From: Holosporaceae bacterium
GTDB taxonomy: Bacteria > Pseudomonadota > Alphaproteobacteria > UBA3830
DNA length: 21,411 bases
Assembly: GCA_031284345.1 (NCBI GenBank)
Contig: JAITAC010000097.1
Location: 1 to 21,411, forward strand
Direction of reading: 5' to 3'
The first letter of the stretch is position 1, and each line of letters starts with the position of its first letter. The position numbers and the translations under genes are program-made. This document shows positions 6,973 through 15,541 of the stretch, piece by piece. The notes beneath the pieces were generated by a model. It was given only the letters and a program-made list of their open reading frames with translations, had not been told where the DNA came from and ran no database searches.

Positions 6973-7761
6973 ATGTTAAGTGTTTCCGTGAGAAGTTTAC
7001 TTGAGGCTGGCGTGCATTTTGGACACCAAACTCGTCGCTGGAATCCGAAAATGGCTCCATATATATTTGGATCCAAAGATCAGATCCACATAATTAATCT
7101 CGATAAAACTCTTGTGCTATTGCAGGGGGCCCTGAAAGTCGCCGGCGATATTGCCGCAGAGGGCGGTCGAGTTTTGTTTGTGGGAACTAAGCGTCAGGCC
7201 AGCGATCGTGTGGCTGAAGCGGCGAAAAAATCCGGTCAATATTATGTGAATCATCGCTGGCTGGGCGGAATGCTGACCAATTGGAAGACGGTTTCTCAGT
7301 CCATAAAGAAGCTGGAATGGCTGGAAAAAAGATTGCAGGATCCGGATGTAGCATTGAAAAAGAAAGAAGTTTTGGGCATTCAGAGGCAAACTGACAAATT
7401 AACCAGAGTTCTCGGTGGAGTGCGGAACATGGGAGGCGTGCCGTCGCTGTTGCTGGTGCTGGACGTCATTGTGGATAATACAGCGGTGGAAGAGGCGCGT
7501 GTCCTCGGTATTCCCGTAATTGGGATCTGTGACACTAATTCCGATCCGACTTTGATCGATTATCCGATTCCCGGTAACGATGACTCCGTGAGAGCAATAG
7601 ATTTGTATTGTTCTTTGTTCGAAAGTGCAATAATCGATGGTATTCAGAGAGGATTGACGTCCGCTGGAGTCGATATTGGTGCTTTGGAAAATCCAATAAA
7701 TGAAACTATCCCAGAATCTTTGGAGGAATATGAATCGGTTTCCGAAGAATCTGGTCTATAG
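6973..7761 (+). CDS. rpsB: 30S ribosomal protein S2
   Basis: Small-subunit ribosomal protein, 262 residues, opening with LLEAGVHFGHQTRRWNPKMAPYIFG, a near-invariant S2 signature, followed by IHIINLDKT, VLFVGTKRQA, YYVNHRWLGGMLTNWKT and the internal IPVIGICDTNSDP segment. The ATG at 6973 has AAGGAG six bases upstream (6961-6966), and the N terminus aligns with other S2 proteins, so longer forms are unnecessary. The tail ending in EEYESVSEESGL is acidic and variable, as usual. It is the first gene of the long plus-strand cluster and is followed after 52 bp by tsf, the universal partner gene. Confidence 0.97.
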   Translation: MLSVSVRSLLEAGVHFGHQTRRWNPKMAPYIFGSKDQIHIINLDKTLVLLQGALKVAGDIAAEGGRVLFVGTKRQASDRVAEAAKKSGQYYVNHRWLGGMLTNWKTVSQSIKKLEWLEKRLQDPDVALKKKEVLGIQRQTDKLTRVLGGVRNMGGVPSLLLVLDVIVDNTAVEEARVLGIPVIGICDTNSDPTLIDYPIPGNDDSVRAIDLYCSLFESAIIDGIQRGLTSAGVDIGALENPINETIPESLEEYESVSEESGL

Positions 7762-7813
7762 GTATAAACTTAAAATTTAATTATGGTTGAGGAAAAAAAA
7801 TTAAGGAGGAGTT

Positions 7814-8734
7814 ATGGTTAACGTTACGGCGGAAGAAGTAAGGGCACTTAGACATCGCACCGGAGCTGGCTTGATGGACAGCAAAAGAGCTCTGGAAACC
7901 TGCAATGGTAATATAGAAGAAGCGGTGGATCTGCTGCGCAAAAAAGGATTGGCGACGGCCGCTAATAAATCCAGTCGCGTTGCGGCGGAGGGATTAATTG
8001 GCGTGTTCGTGGACGACAAAAAAGGCGTGCTCGTGGAAGTAAATGCAGAAACGGATTTTGTAGCCCGCAATGAATTGTTTCAAAAATATGTGGCTGAAGT
8101 CGTAAAACATGCCTGTCTGAAACAATTATGTGTTGACTCTCTGAAATCGGCGAAGCATCCGGGTAAGGAACATACGGTTCTCGATGAATTGACTAGCCTC
8201 ATAGCCGTAATTGGCGAAAATATGAATCTGCGGCGAGTAGAGCACGTGAGCGTGCCCGAAGGCGTTGTGGTTTCCTATGTGCACAATAAAATTTCTCCAA
8301 CTCTTGGGAAAATAGGAATTTTGGTGGCTCTGGAATCCGCCGGCGACAAAGAAAAATTGCAGGAATTGGGACGATGTCTGGCTATGCACATCGCAGCGGC
8401 ACATCCCCTATCGATTTCTGTGGAGGATCTGGATCCAGCGGTCGTGGAGAGAGAACGCAACATCGTTACGGAGCAGGCTCAGAGCACCGGTAAAACCGGA
8501 TTCATAGATAAAATCATAGATGGAAGACTAAGAAAATTCTATGAAGAAGTAGTGCTGCTAGAGCAAACTTTCGTCGTCGACGGCGAAACAAAAATAAAAG
8601 ATCTCATCGCCAAGATCTCCAAAGAAATTGGAGCACCAATAATAATCAAAAAATTTGTGCGGTTCGCCTTGGGGGAAGGCATCGAAAAACAAACGGTTGA
8701 TTTTGCAGCCGAAGTTGCGGCACAATTGAAATAA
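7814..8734 (+). CDS. tsf: Elongation factor Ts
   Basis: Guanine-nucleotide exchange factor that recycles EF-Tu from GDP to GTP form. The 306-residue protein has the N-terminal UBA-like domain (VRALRHRTGAGLMDSKRAL, residues about 9-27) and the EF-Tu-contacting TDFVARN motif (80-86). The two core subdomains and a C-terminal module follow, ending in FVRFALGEGIEKQTVDFAAEVAAQLK-type sequence. Length matches alphaproteobacterial homologues. A very strong ribosome binding site, AAGGAGGAG (7803-7811), directly precedes the ATG, consistent with high expression. It is co-oriented with rpsB and 21 bp upstream of pyrH. Confidence 0.97.
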   Translation: MVNVTAEEVRALRHRTGAGLMDSKRALETCNGNIEEAVDLLRKKGLATAANKSSRVAAEGLIGVFVDDKKGVLVEVNAETDFVARNELFQKYVAEVVKHACLKQLCVDSLKSAKHPGKEHTVLDELTSLIAVIGENMNLRRVEHVSVPEGVVVSYVHNKISPTLGKIGILVALESAGDKEKLQELGRCLAMHIAAAHPLSISVEDLDPAVVERERNIVTEQAQSTGKTGFIDKIIDGRLRKFYEEVVLLEQTFVVDGETKIKDLIAKISKEIGAPIIIKKFVRFALGEGIEKQTVDFAAEVAAQLK

Positions 8735-8755
8735 TTTGGCGAGAAAGGGCCATTT

Positions 8756-9466
8756 ATGAAAAGAAAATACCATCGTGTGCTGTTAAAAATCTCCGGAGAG
8801 TTTCTCATGGGAAATTTGGACTACGGCATGGATGTAAAAACCGTTGATCGCATAGCCAACGAAATCGTTGCTGCCCATAACGATGGCTGTCAAATCTGCA
8901 TTGTCGTAGGAGGCGGAAATATTTTTAGGGGAGCCTCCGCCGCGGCATTTGGCATGCACAGATCCGTTGCCGACAACATCGGTATGCTGGCCACCGTAAT
9001 GAACGCCATCGCGCTGCAGAACTCCATCGAAAATCTCGGAATCCAAACGCGAGTGATGTCCGCCGTGCACATGCCCACCATATGCGAGCAGTATATTCGG
9101 CGGAAAGCACTGCGTCACATGGAAAAGGGGCGATTGGTAATATGTGCCGCAGGCTCCGGAAACCCGTACTTCACAACCGATACGGCGGCGACGTTGCGAG
9201 CCCTCGAAATGGAATGCGACGTCCTGCTGAAGGCTACTAAAGTCGCCGGCGTATACACGTCCGATCCAGATAAAGACTGCGATGCAAAATTCATAGAAAC
9301 ATTGTCCTACAAAGAAATGCTGGAAAAAGATCTTAGGGTTATGGATCAAACGGCCATCGCATTGGCTCGGGAAAATAACATCTCCATTATTGTATTCTCC
9401 ATAAAAGAAAAAGGTAATTTCGAAAAAGTTTTAACTGGTCAAGGACGCTGTACAGTCATATCATAA
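8756..9466 (+). CDS. pyrH: Uridylate kinase (UMP kinase)
   Basis: Phosphorylates UMP to UDP with ATP in pyrimidine nucleotide synthesis, in the cytoplasm, as a hexamer of the amino-acid-kinase fold. The 236-residue protein has the phosphate-binding N-terminal LLKISGEFLMG (residues 9-19), the glycine loop VVGGGNIFRG (50-59), the GNPYFTTDTAA segment (136-145) that contacts UMP, and the ATP-site stretch LKATKVAGVYTSDP (158-171). Length is normal for bacterial PyrH. It sits between tsf and frr in the classic order. Confidence 0.97.
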   Translation: MKRKYHRVLLKISGEFLMGNLDYGMDVKTVDRIANEIVAAHNDGCQICIVVGGGNIFRGASAAAFGMHRSVADNIGMLATVMNAIALQNSIENLGIQTRVMSAVHMPTICEQYIRRKALRHMEKGRLVICAAGSGNPYFTTDTAATLRALEMECDVLLKATKVAGVYTSDPDKDCDAKFIETLSYKEMLEKDLRVMDQTAIALARENNISIIVFSIKEKGNFEKVLTGQGRCTVIS

Positions 9467-9480
9467 TTGCTAGAGGAAAA

Positions 9481-10029
9481 ATGTTTATAGAAAATTTAAA
9501 GAAAAAAATGAGCGCCAGTTTCGATAATATGCTAAAAGATTTTGGCGGACTCAGAACCGGTCGTGCTTCCGCAACAATTCTTGACAATATAATGGTCGAG
9601 GCCTACGGCAGCATGGTTCCAATTCAGCAGGTGGGAACAGTAAGCGTGCCGGAAGCACGTCTCATTACAATACAAGTGTGGGATACTTCCCTCCTAAAAC
9701 CAACGGAAGTAGCTATACGAAACTCTCCAGTAGGACTAAGTCCGGTTATCGATGGTCAGCTCATACGCATCGCCATTCCAGACCTCAGCGAAGAACGCCG
9801 AAAAGAAATTTGCAAACTCGCCGGAAAATACGCCGAACAAACAAGAGTGGCCATTCGTAACGTCAGACGAGAAGGCATGGACGATATCAAAAAACAGGAA
9901 AAAAATAAAGAAATAAGCGAAGATACTCATAAAAAATTGGCCGACGATGTGCAGAAATTAACAGATGAATTTATAAAAAAAATAGACGCATCCCTGGCTC
10001 TAAAAGAAAAAGAAATAATGAAAGTATAG
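9481..10029 (+). CDS. frr: Ribosome recycling factor
   Basis: Releases ribosomes from mRNA after termination, together with EF-G. The 182-residue protein is close to the 185 of E. coli. It shows LRTGRASATILDNIMVEAYG near the N terminus, the domain II stretch with VPIQQVGTVSVPEARLI, then the conserved IPDLSEERRKEI and the helix VAIRNVRREGMDDIKK containing the key Arg. The C terminus EKEIMKV is also family-typical. It starts 14 bp after pyrH with GAGGA upstream, and its TAG is followed after one base by the uppS ATG. Confidence 0.97.
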   Translation: MFIENLKKKMSASFDNMLKDFGGLRTGRASATILDNIMVEAYGSMVPIQQVGTVSVPEARLITIQVWDTSLLKPTEVAIRNSPVGLSPVIDGQLIRIAIPDLSEERRKEICKLAGKYAEQTRVAIRNVRREGMDDIKKQEKNKEISEDTHKKLADDVQKLTDEFIKKIDASLALKEKEIMKV

Positions 10030-10030
10030 T

Positions 10031-10837
10031 ATGAGTGGAGCTATTGCAAAACCTGCTATGACAGAAAATTTTGAGGATCAACTAAATAATGTTGAACCAG
10101 CAATCTTTACACCATCGCCGTCCAATAATAAAAAATATGAGGATTGCGGAAAATTGTGCCACCTGGCCTTCATTCTGGACGGAAATCGCCGCTGGGCCCG
10201 ATTCAGAAATCTGCTGCCGCTGTTCGGGCATCGTAAAGGCTACGAAAATGCCAAAAAGTTAATTTCGTCCATGGGAAAATACGGCATAAAATACGTTACC
10301 TACTACGTATTCTCCCAAGAAAATTGGAATAGATCCCCAGAAGAAGTCAGCTTTCTAATGGATCTTCTGCGGGAATTATTTTTTTCCTCCGCTTCTTTTT
10401 TTCACAAAAATAATGTGCGCCTGGTGACCATCGGAAATTTGAAAAATCTTCCCGATGACATTCAGCAAAGTATAATATCTTTGGAAAATGAGACAAAAAA
10501 CAACGACAGCATTACCTTGATCATGGCCGTCAGCTACTCGGGACGTGATGAAATTCTGCGGGCCGTAAAAAAAATCTCCCGGGACGCACTGGCGCAAAAA
10601 ATTAATTTGGATACGCTAACCGAAGACGATTTTTCTTGCTATCTTGATACCAAAGGCATCCCCTATCCGGACGCGATAATCCGAACAAGTGAGCGGCGCA
10701 TCAGCAATTTTCTACTGTGGCAGTGCGCCTACTCGGAAATATTTTTTGTGGATAAATTTTGGCCGGATTTCTCCCCAGAAGATCTAGAAAATATTGTGAA
10801 CGAATTTTTTCGGAGGAAAAGACGATATGGACGGTAA
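10031..10837 (+). CDS. uppS: Undecaprenyl diphosphate synthase (cis-prenyltransferase)
   Basis: Condenses isopentenyl diphosphate units onto farnesyl diphosphate to make the C55 lipid carrier for peptidoglycan and other envelope polymers. The 268-residue protein has the catalytic Asp50 in FILDGNRRWA (residues 48-56), GHRKGYENAKK, the YVFSQENWNRSPEEV segment (92-106), the RTSERRISNFLLWQ motif (218-231) and WPDF (244-247). The first 43 residues have no counterpart in typical enzymes, which begin just before the catalytic motif; they look unstructured. YSGR (169-172) replaces the usual YGGR. The start is one base after the frr stop, with no clear ribosome binding site, so translational coupling or a later start is possible. 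Confidence 0.94.
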   Translation: MSGAIAKPAMTENFEDQLNNVEPAIFTPSPSNNKKYEDCGKLCHLAFILDGNRRWARFRNLLPLFGHRKGYENAKKLISSMGKYGIKYVTYYVFSQENWNRSPEEVSFLMDLLRELFFSSASFFHKNNVRLVTIGNLKNLPDDIQQSIISLENETKNNDSITLIMAVSYSGRDEILRAVKKISRDALAQKINLDTLTEDDFSCYLDTKGIPYPDAIIRTSERRISNFLLWQCAYSEIFFVDKFWPDFSPEDLENIVNEFFRRKRRYGR

Positions 10838-11543
10838 TAATGGTGTTGTTGGGGTTATGGTGAAAGAAAAAGAAAATATTTCCAATTGTGGTCCAAAAAA
10901 AGAGCTTGTACAGCGTCTTTTATCTTCTATTTTATTTATTCCGGTGATTGCCATTGTATGTTTTGTGCCTTATGGCGTTCTATGCTGCCTGAGTTTGGCT
11001 GCTTTGGGAGCTATTATTCGGGAGATATTTTCAACAAAAATCAGTGAGAGATATGGCATTAGGATTGTGGCGACCGTCGTCTGTTTGGGAGGCATGTGCG
11101 GATTTATTTATTGTCGCAAGGTTTTGGGCACTGGCGCCTGTATATTTCTCATTTGTGCGTCTAGTTTTACGGACATCGGCGCCTATTGCTTTGGTAAAGC
11201 GATCGGAGGGCCGAAATTATGTCCGACTGTAAGTCCCAACAAGACCTGGGCCGGACTCTGGGGCGGAATTATTGTGGGGAATATCGCCTGCTATAGCCTT
11301 CGAAATTTATTTTTTTCGTTGTCGGGGACGTCGAAAGAATTCGTTAGCTTGTATACCTTGGTTTTGGTTCAATGCGTTATAATTTCGTCCGTGGTGGGAG
11401 ATTTGCTGGAATCTTTTTTCAAGCGAAAAATCTCCGTAAAGGATATGGGGAGCACATTCCCGGGTCATGGAGGCTTTCTCGACAGGCTGGACAGCTTGAT
11501 TGTGGCGTCGATAGCTCTGGCTCTGAAAATGGCTTTATTTTGA
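10827..11543 (+). CDS. cdsA: Phosphatidate cytidylyltransferase
   Basis: Makes CDP-diacylglycerol from phosphatidic acid and CTP, the branch point of phospholipid synthesis; integral inner-membrane protein. The family signature is complete near the C terminus: Ser196, KR (199-200), KD (205-206), the PGHGG block (212-216) and DRLD (219-222). SPNKTWAG (136-143) is a second conserved block. Several hydrophobic segments span residues 30-190. At 238 residues it is shorter than E. coli CdsA (about 285), as in many alphaproteobacteria. The ATG at 10827 has GGAGGA nine bases upstream and overlaps uppS by 11 nt. In most alphaproteobacteria dxr would come next; here rseP follows after 15 bp. Confidence 0.95.
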   Translation: MDGNNGVVGVMVKEKENISNCGPKKELVQRLLSSILFIPVIAIVCFVPYGVLCCLSLAALGAIIREIFSTKISERYGIRIVATVVCLGGMCGFIYCRKVLGTGACIFLICASSFTDIGAYCFGKAIGGPKLCPTVSPNKTWAGLWGGIIVGNIACYSLRNLFFSLSGTSKEFVSLYTLVLVQCVIISSVVGDLLESFFKRKISVKDMGSTFPGHGGFLDRLDSLIVASIALALKMALF

Positions 11544-11558
11544 TTTTAGGGGAGTTTT

Positions 11559-12695
11559 ATGGACTATCTTTATTATTTAATCGCATTTTTTGCGGTCATC
11601 AATGTCATAGTATTTGTGCATGAACTAGGACATTATTTGGCAGCAAAAAGAGTTGGAGTGCAAATAACAACTTTCTCCATTGGAATGGGACCGGAAATAT
11701 TCGGCTTTAACGATAAAAATGGTACCCGCTGGCGTTTCTCGCTGCTCCCCATAGGCGGATACGTGATGATGTTGGGCGATGCCGATGCCTCCTCCACCAC
11801 AGTAGATACGGAGGCATTAAAAGAACTCAGCGAGGAAGAAAAACAAAAATCCATAATATGCAAAAGCAACTGGGAAAAAATACTGATTTCCTTTGGTGGG
11901 CCTTTTTTTAATTATCTCTATGCGTTTGTGGTGTTGTTCATAATGGGAATATCCTTCGGCGTTCCCAATCAATGTGCGCCAATTATCAGCGAAGTACTGA
12001 AGGACGCTCCGGCGGCTACTGCGGGATTCGTCGCCGGTGATAAAATCATTTCGCTGGACGGAAAAAAAGTCGAAAAATTTCGGGATGTGTTGGGAACCAT
12101 AGCCAATAGCGACAAGTCGGAATTCACTTTCGAAATAGATCGTAACGGACAGTTAACGACTATCGTGGTGGCTCCCAAAATAACGGAAAAAAAGAAATTG
12201 ATCGGAGGAGTGAGAAAAACTAAAATTATCGGTATAAAATGTGAAAAACCAGTTTTCGAGCGAATTTCTGTTTTTCAATCGCTAAAAAATGCCACTAAAG
12301 AGTGTATTTCATTGACGCAGGAAATGTTTTTCATGCTTTCTCGTCTATTTTCCGGCAAAAAATCGCTGGATGATTTCGGCGGTGTTGTGCATATGGCGTC
12401 GGTAGCCGGAGACATGGCCAAAACTGGGAATTTCGCCGTTTTAATATTTTTTACGGTGACGTTGTCGCTGAATTTAGGGTTTATCAATTTATTTCCTATG
12501 CCGGTTTTGGACGGCGGTAGAATATTTATCTGTTTTATTGAGCAAATAACGAAACGAAAATTAAACGAAAAATTTCTGGAATATATAATGATTGTATGTG
12601 CACTCTTGCTAATATTGCTTATGTCGGCTACAACGATAAATGATATATTAAGAATCGAAGCCGTTGATAAATTTGTGTCTAAAGTATTGGAGTAG
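11559..12695 (+). CDS. rseP: RseP/MmpA-type site-2 zinc metalloprotease
   Basis: Intramembrane protease that cleaves membrane-anchored regulators such as anti-sigma factors and clears signal-peptide remnants. The 378-residue protein has the zinc-binding HELGH (residues 21-25) in the first membrane helix and the conserved GPFFNYLYAF segment (114-123). A single PDZ domain lies at about 140-205 (VLKDAPAATAGFVAGDKIISLDG), and the third zinc ligand is in NLFPMPVLDGG (310-320). One PDZ rather than the two of E. coli is usual for alphaproteobacteria. The common HXXE-side His after LDGG is Arg321 here. The start has AGGGGAG upstream (11548-11554). bamA follows after 8 bp. Confidence 0.95.
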   Translation: MDYLYYLIAFFAVINVIVFVHELGHYLAAKRVGVQITTFSIGMGPEIFGFNDKNGTRWRFSLLPIGGYVMMLGDADASSTTVDTEALKELSEEEKQKSIICKSNWEKILISFGGPFFNYLYAFVVLFIMGISFGVPNQCAPIISEVLKDAPAATAGFVAGDKIISLDGKKVEKFRDVLGTIANSDKSEFTFEIDRNGQLTTIVVAPKITEKKKLIGGVRKTKIIGIKCEKPVFERISVFQSLKNATKECISLTQEMFFMLSRLFSGKKSLDDFGGVVHMASVAGDMAKTGNFAVLIFFTVTLSLNLGFINLFPMPVLDGGRIFICFIEQITKRKLNEKFLEYIMIVCALLLILLMSATTINDILRIEAVDKFVSKVLE

Positions 12696-12703
12696 TTTGT
12701 AAA

Positions 12704-14977
12704 ATGAAAAGAATCATGATTTTGGCCAGCTGCTTGGTTTTTGCTAGTGTATCTGCTTATGTGGTCGATCAGATAGTATTTGAGGGCCTAGATAGGGTGG
12801 AAGAAGGAGCTTTATACGATTGCCTAAGCATAGAACCGCGTAAAGACTTCAATGATGACGACATTGACGCAACTCTCAAAGCTTTATTTCGAAAAGGATT
12901 TTTTTCAGATGTAAAATTATTGCATAGAGAAAAAAAACTTGTTATTCAGTGCGTGGAAAAACCAATGGTGGATCGAGTTGCGTTCGAAGGCAACGAGACC
13001 GCCAGCGAAGATCTTTTGAAAAATATCGTTGGTAATCGCATTGGAGAGGGGCGGCTATTTAGTCTCCATCTCATAAAGGACATTCTGGCTGATTTGCAGA
13101 TAATGTATCGGGCATTGGGTTTTTATTCTGCCATTGTGGTGCCAAAGCTCATAAGACATCCGGGAAATAAAGTGGATGTGGTGTTTGAAATAAAAGAAGG
13201 TTCCAAAACCACGGTAAAAAAGATTGTTTTTGTTGGCAATAAAAGCTTCAGTGATGATGAATTGAAGGATATAATGTCCACCAAGGAGGAGAAAATCTGG
13301 AGGTTCTGGGATTATGAAAGCCATGTATTCCGCGAAGATAAAGTCGAAGTCGATATGGAAGCCATTAGTTCTTTTTACAAGAATCGCGGATATCCATTTT
13401 TCATGATTACGTCTTCCTATGCGGAAATGGATTTTGACAAAAAATCTCATCGCTGTACATTTACCATGGATGAAGGTGATTTATATCATATTTCTAACGT
13501 ATCTCTTTTGTCGGAGGTGTCTACGGTCAAGGTCGAAGAGTTCGAACATTTTTTGACGCTAGAAAAGGAAAGCGTGTATAACGAGCATTTGATCAATGCA
13601 AATCGCGATGAAATACGCAGAAAAATTGCTTTGAAAGATAATCCTTTCATAGATGTGGTGGTAAAAATCGATTTTGATCAGAAGAAAAAATTAGCCTCCA
13701 TCAGATATATTGTTGTGGAAAGGCCTAAGGTATTTATCGAAAGAATTGACATCGTGGGCAATACACGAACGCTGGATCGAGTCATTCGTCGAGAATTTTC
13801 CGTCCACGAGGGGGACGCGCTGAACGTCTATAAGGTGCAAAAGACCATCGAAAAGCTTCGGGCCATGGGATATTTCGATGAAGTGGAAATATCCGAGGAA
13901 GAAGGATCCGTAACCGACAAAAAAGTCCTGGTGGTGTCCGTAAAAGAAAAGGATAGTACGGCGCAGGTTCGTCTGGGACTCAACATCAGCGACGCCGACG
14001 GATTCGGTGGATTCGTTGGATTCGTGGAGCATAACCTCATGGGAACCGGACGAGTACTCTCGGCTGATATATCATGGATGCAGAGATATTACGGAGGAAA
14101 AATCGATATCTTCGATCCAAGATTTATGGATCAAAACTTCGGAGCAGGTATGTCGCTGGGTGGCAACTCCTACGATAGAAAAAATATAGACCAAAGTATG
14201 GTAAAAAATATATATATTTCTCCGTATGTCAGATATGTCTTGACGGAAAGTTTATATCACACATTTAGATATACATTGTCCAGAAGCAACAGAGTCCACA
14301 AATATAAGGACAAAAATAGAAAAAATTACAATATAACAAAACTGATGGAAGAAGAATACGGTAAATATACCAGCGGCGAAATATCTTCGACCTTGATGTA
14401 TGATAAAACCGATAATTCCTATGAGCCTAGAAACGGCTACGAACTGTCCATGACAAACTCCTACGCTGGAATAATAGGAAATGTTTGCTATTTCAAAAAT
14501 GAACTTAACGCAAAATTCTACAAAGCAATCACCGAAAGAGTTACCTTCATAATCGACGCCAATATTGGACACTTAAAGGAAATAAAAGGAACACGCAGCG
14601 TGCATCGCTTCTCGCTGGGAGGAGACGGCTTCAGTATGCGCGGCTTCGATAGCGGCGGCATCGGCCCTCGCGATCAAGAAGACAACAGCATCGGCGGAAC
14701 CAAGTACTGGACCTTAAGTCTAATGGCAAAAGCCCCGTTGTCCACTAAGGAAATCGGCATAAATGGCGTACTGTTTATTGATTTTGGTAGCGCTTGGGGA
14801 ACCAAACATGCCAAAAACGACGTGCATGATTCCAGTGCCATAAGATCATCTGCCGGAGTTGCCATCGAGTGGTCGAAGTCGCCGTTGGGAGTTCCTCTAT
14901 CGTTTGTCTTTGGTTTCGCTCTTAAAAAACAGCCATTCGATAAGAAACAGACATTTACTCTAACGGGAATTATGTGA
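12704..14977 (+). CDS. bamA: Outer membrane protein assembly factor BamA
   Basis: Central component of the BAM complex that inserts beta-barrel proteins into the outer membrane. The 757-residue protein has a signal peptide (residues 1-18, cleavage after VSA), then periplasmic POTRA repeats. Recurrent POTRA hallmarks are VFEGLDRVEEG, VAFEGNETASEDLL, IVFVGNKSFSDDELK and IDIVGNTRTLDRVI. The C-terminal 16-strand barrel begins near residue 420. The surface-loop-6 lock motif is MRGF (645-648) in place of the usual VRGF. The protein ends TFTLTGIM, so the C-terminal aromatic residue of the canonical outer-membrane beta-signal is Met. It sits between rseP and skp, as in most proteobacteria, and its stop overlaps the skp start in TGATG. 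Confidence 0.96.
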   Translation: MKRIMILASCLVFASVSAYVVDQIVFEGLDRVEEGALYDCLSIEPRKDFNDDDIDATLKALFRKGFFSDVKLLHREKKLVIQCVEKPMVDRVAFEGNETASEDLLKNIVGNRIGEGRLFSLHLIKDILADLQIMYRALGFYSAIVVPKLIRHPGNKVDVVFEIKEGSKTTVKKIVFVGNKSFSDDELKDIMSTKEEKIWRFWDYESHVFREDKVEVDMEAISSFYKNRGYPFFMITSSYAEMDFDKKSHRCTFTMDEGDLYHISNVSLLSEVSTVKVEEFEHFLTLEKESVYNEHLINANRDEIRRKIALKDNPFIDVVVKIDFDQKKKLASIRYIVVERPKVFIERIDIVGNTRTLDRVIRREFSVHEGDALNVYKVQKTIEKLRAMGYFDEVEISEEEGSVTDKKVLVVSVKEKDSTAQVRLGLNISDADGFGGFVGFVEHNLMGTGRVLSADISWMQRYYGGKIDIFDPRFMDQNFGAGMSLGGNSYDRKNIDQSMVKNIYISPYVRYVLTESLYHTFRYTLSRSNRVHKYKDKNRKNYNITKLMEEEYGKYTSGEISSTLMYDKTDNSYEPRNGYELSMTNSYAGIIGNVCYFKNELNAKFYKAITERVTFIIDANIGHLKEIKGTRSVHRFSLGGDGFSMRGFDSGGIGPRDQEDNSIGGTKYWTLSLMAKAPLSTKEIGINGVLFIDFGSAWGTKHAKNDVHDSSAIRSSAGVAIEWSKSPLGVPLSFVFGFALKKQPFDKKQTFTLTGIM

Positions 14978-15528
14978 TGCGGAACTATTGCCTTTCATGT
15001 CTTATTATTGGAATAGCAATCGCTTTGGGTAATGTCGACGCCAAAATTACACAAAAACAAGAGGAAAAATGCCCATCTGAGCAAAGTGCTATTCCATTGG
15101 CATTGATTGATCTAAAAAAAGTCGCCTCCAGATGTAAAGCCGGAAAAAACATCGAAAAACAAATGGTGGAAATCAATAATCAATCGAAAACAGCTCCTCT
15201 AGAGTTGGAAGATAAAATAAAATCCATGGAGCAAGATAAAAGCTCAGATTTTGACAATAGAAAAATCGAAGAAATGCAGCTCATTCTCTACGATATGGTG
15301 CGCACTAAGCGCTATCAGATAAACGAGGCCTACAAACAAGCAATTTCAAAGCTAGAAAGCCTCATAAAAGACACAGTGAAAGCTATTTCTATTTGCGATG
15401 GCATAGGCACCGTAATAGAGTTGGACGCCGTCGTGTACGCCAGCGATCATTGTCGAGATATTACAGAAGATGTAATCAATGAGCTTGATGCTCACTGTCA
15501 GTCCATAAAAGTAGAGGTAAAAGAGTAA
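14977..15528 (+). CDS. skp: Skp/OmpH-family periplasmic chaperone
   Basis: Periplasmic holdase that escorts unfolded outer-membrane proteins to BamA. The 183-residue protein starts with a signal peptide (about residues 1-22, ending near NVDA) and then has the family's IALIDLKKVASRCKAGKNIEKQM opening. A long charged helical hairpin follows (about residues 60-130), and it closes with the VYASDHCRDITEDVINELD type C-terminal block. The ATG at 14977 shares one base with the bamA stop (TGATG); GTG 14974 is possible but less likely. It carries several cysteines, unusual for the family. Sequence conservation in Skp is low, so assignment rests on the combined pattern and the bamA-skp-lpxD location. 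Confidence 0.85.
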   Translation: MRNYCLSCLIIGIAIALGNVDAKITQKQEEKCPSEQSAIPLALIDLKKVASRCKAGKNIEKQMVEINNQSKTAPLELEDKIKSMEQDKSSDFDNRKIEEMQLILYDMVRTKRYQINEAYKQAISKLESLIKDTVKAISICDGIGTVIELDAVVYASDHCRDITEDVINELDAHCQSIKVEVKE

Positions 15529-15541
15529 GAAGGTATTGATT

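Noticed and set aside
6520..7004. Short open frames on both strands between the array and rpsB (for example 6520-6735 minus and 6756-7004 plus)
   Set aside because: No ribosome binding sites, no recognisable protein, and the plus-strand one runs into the start of rpsB in a different frame.
14974..14976. GTG start for skp
   Set aside because: ATG 14977 is adjacent, forms a TGATG overlap with the bamA stop, and adds no missing residues to the signal peptide.
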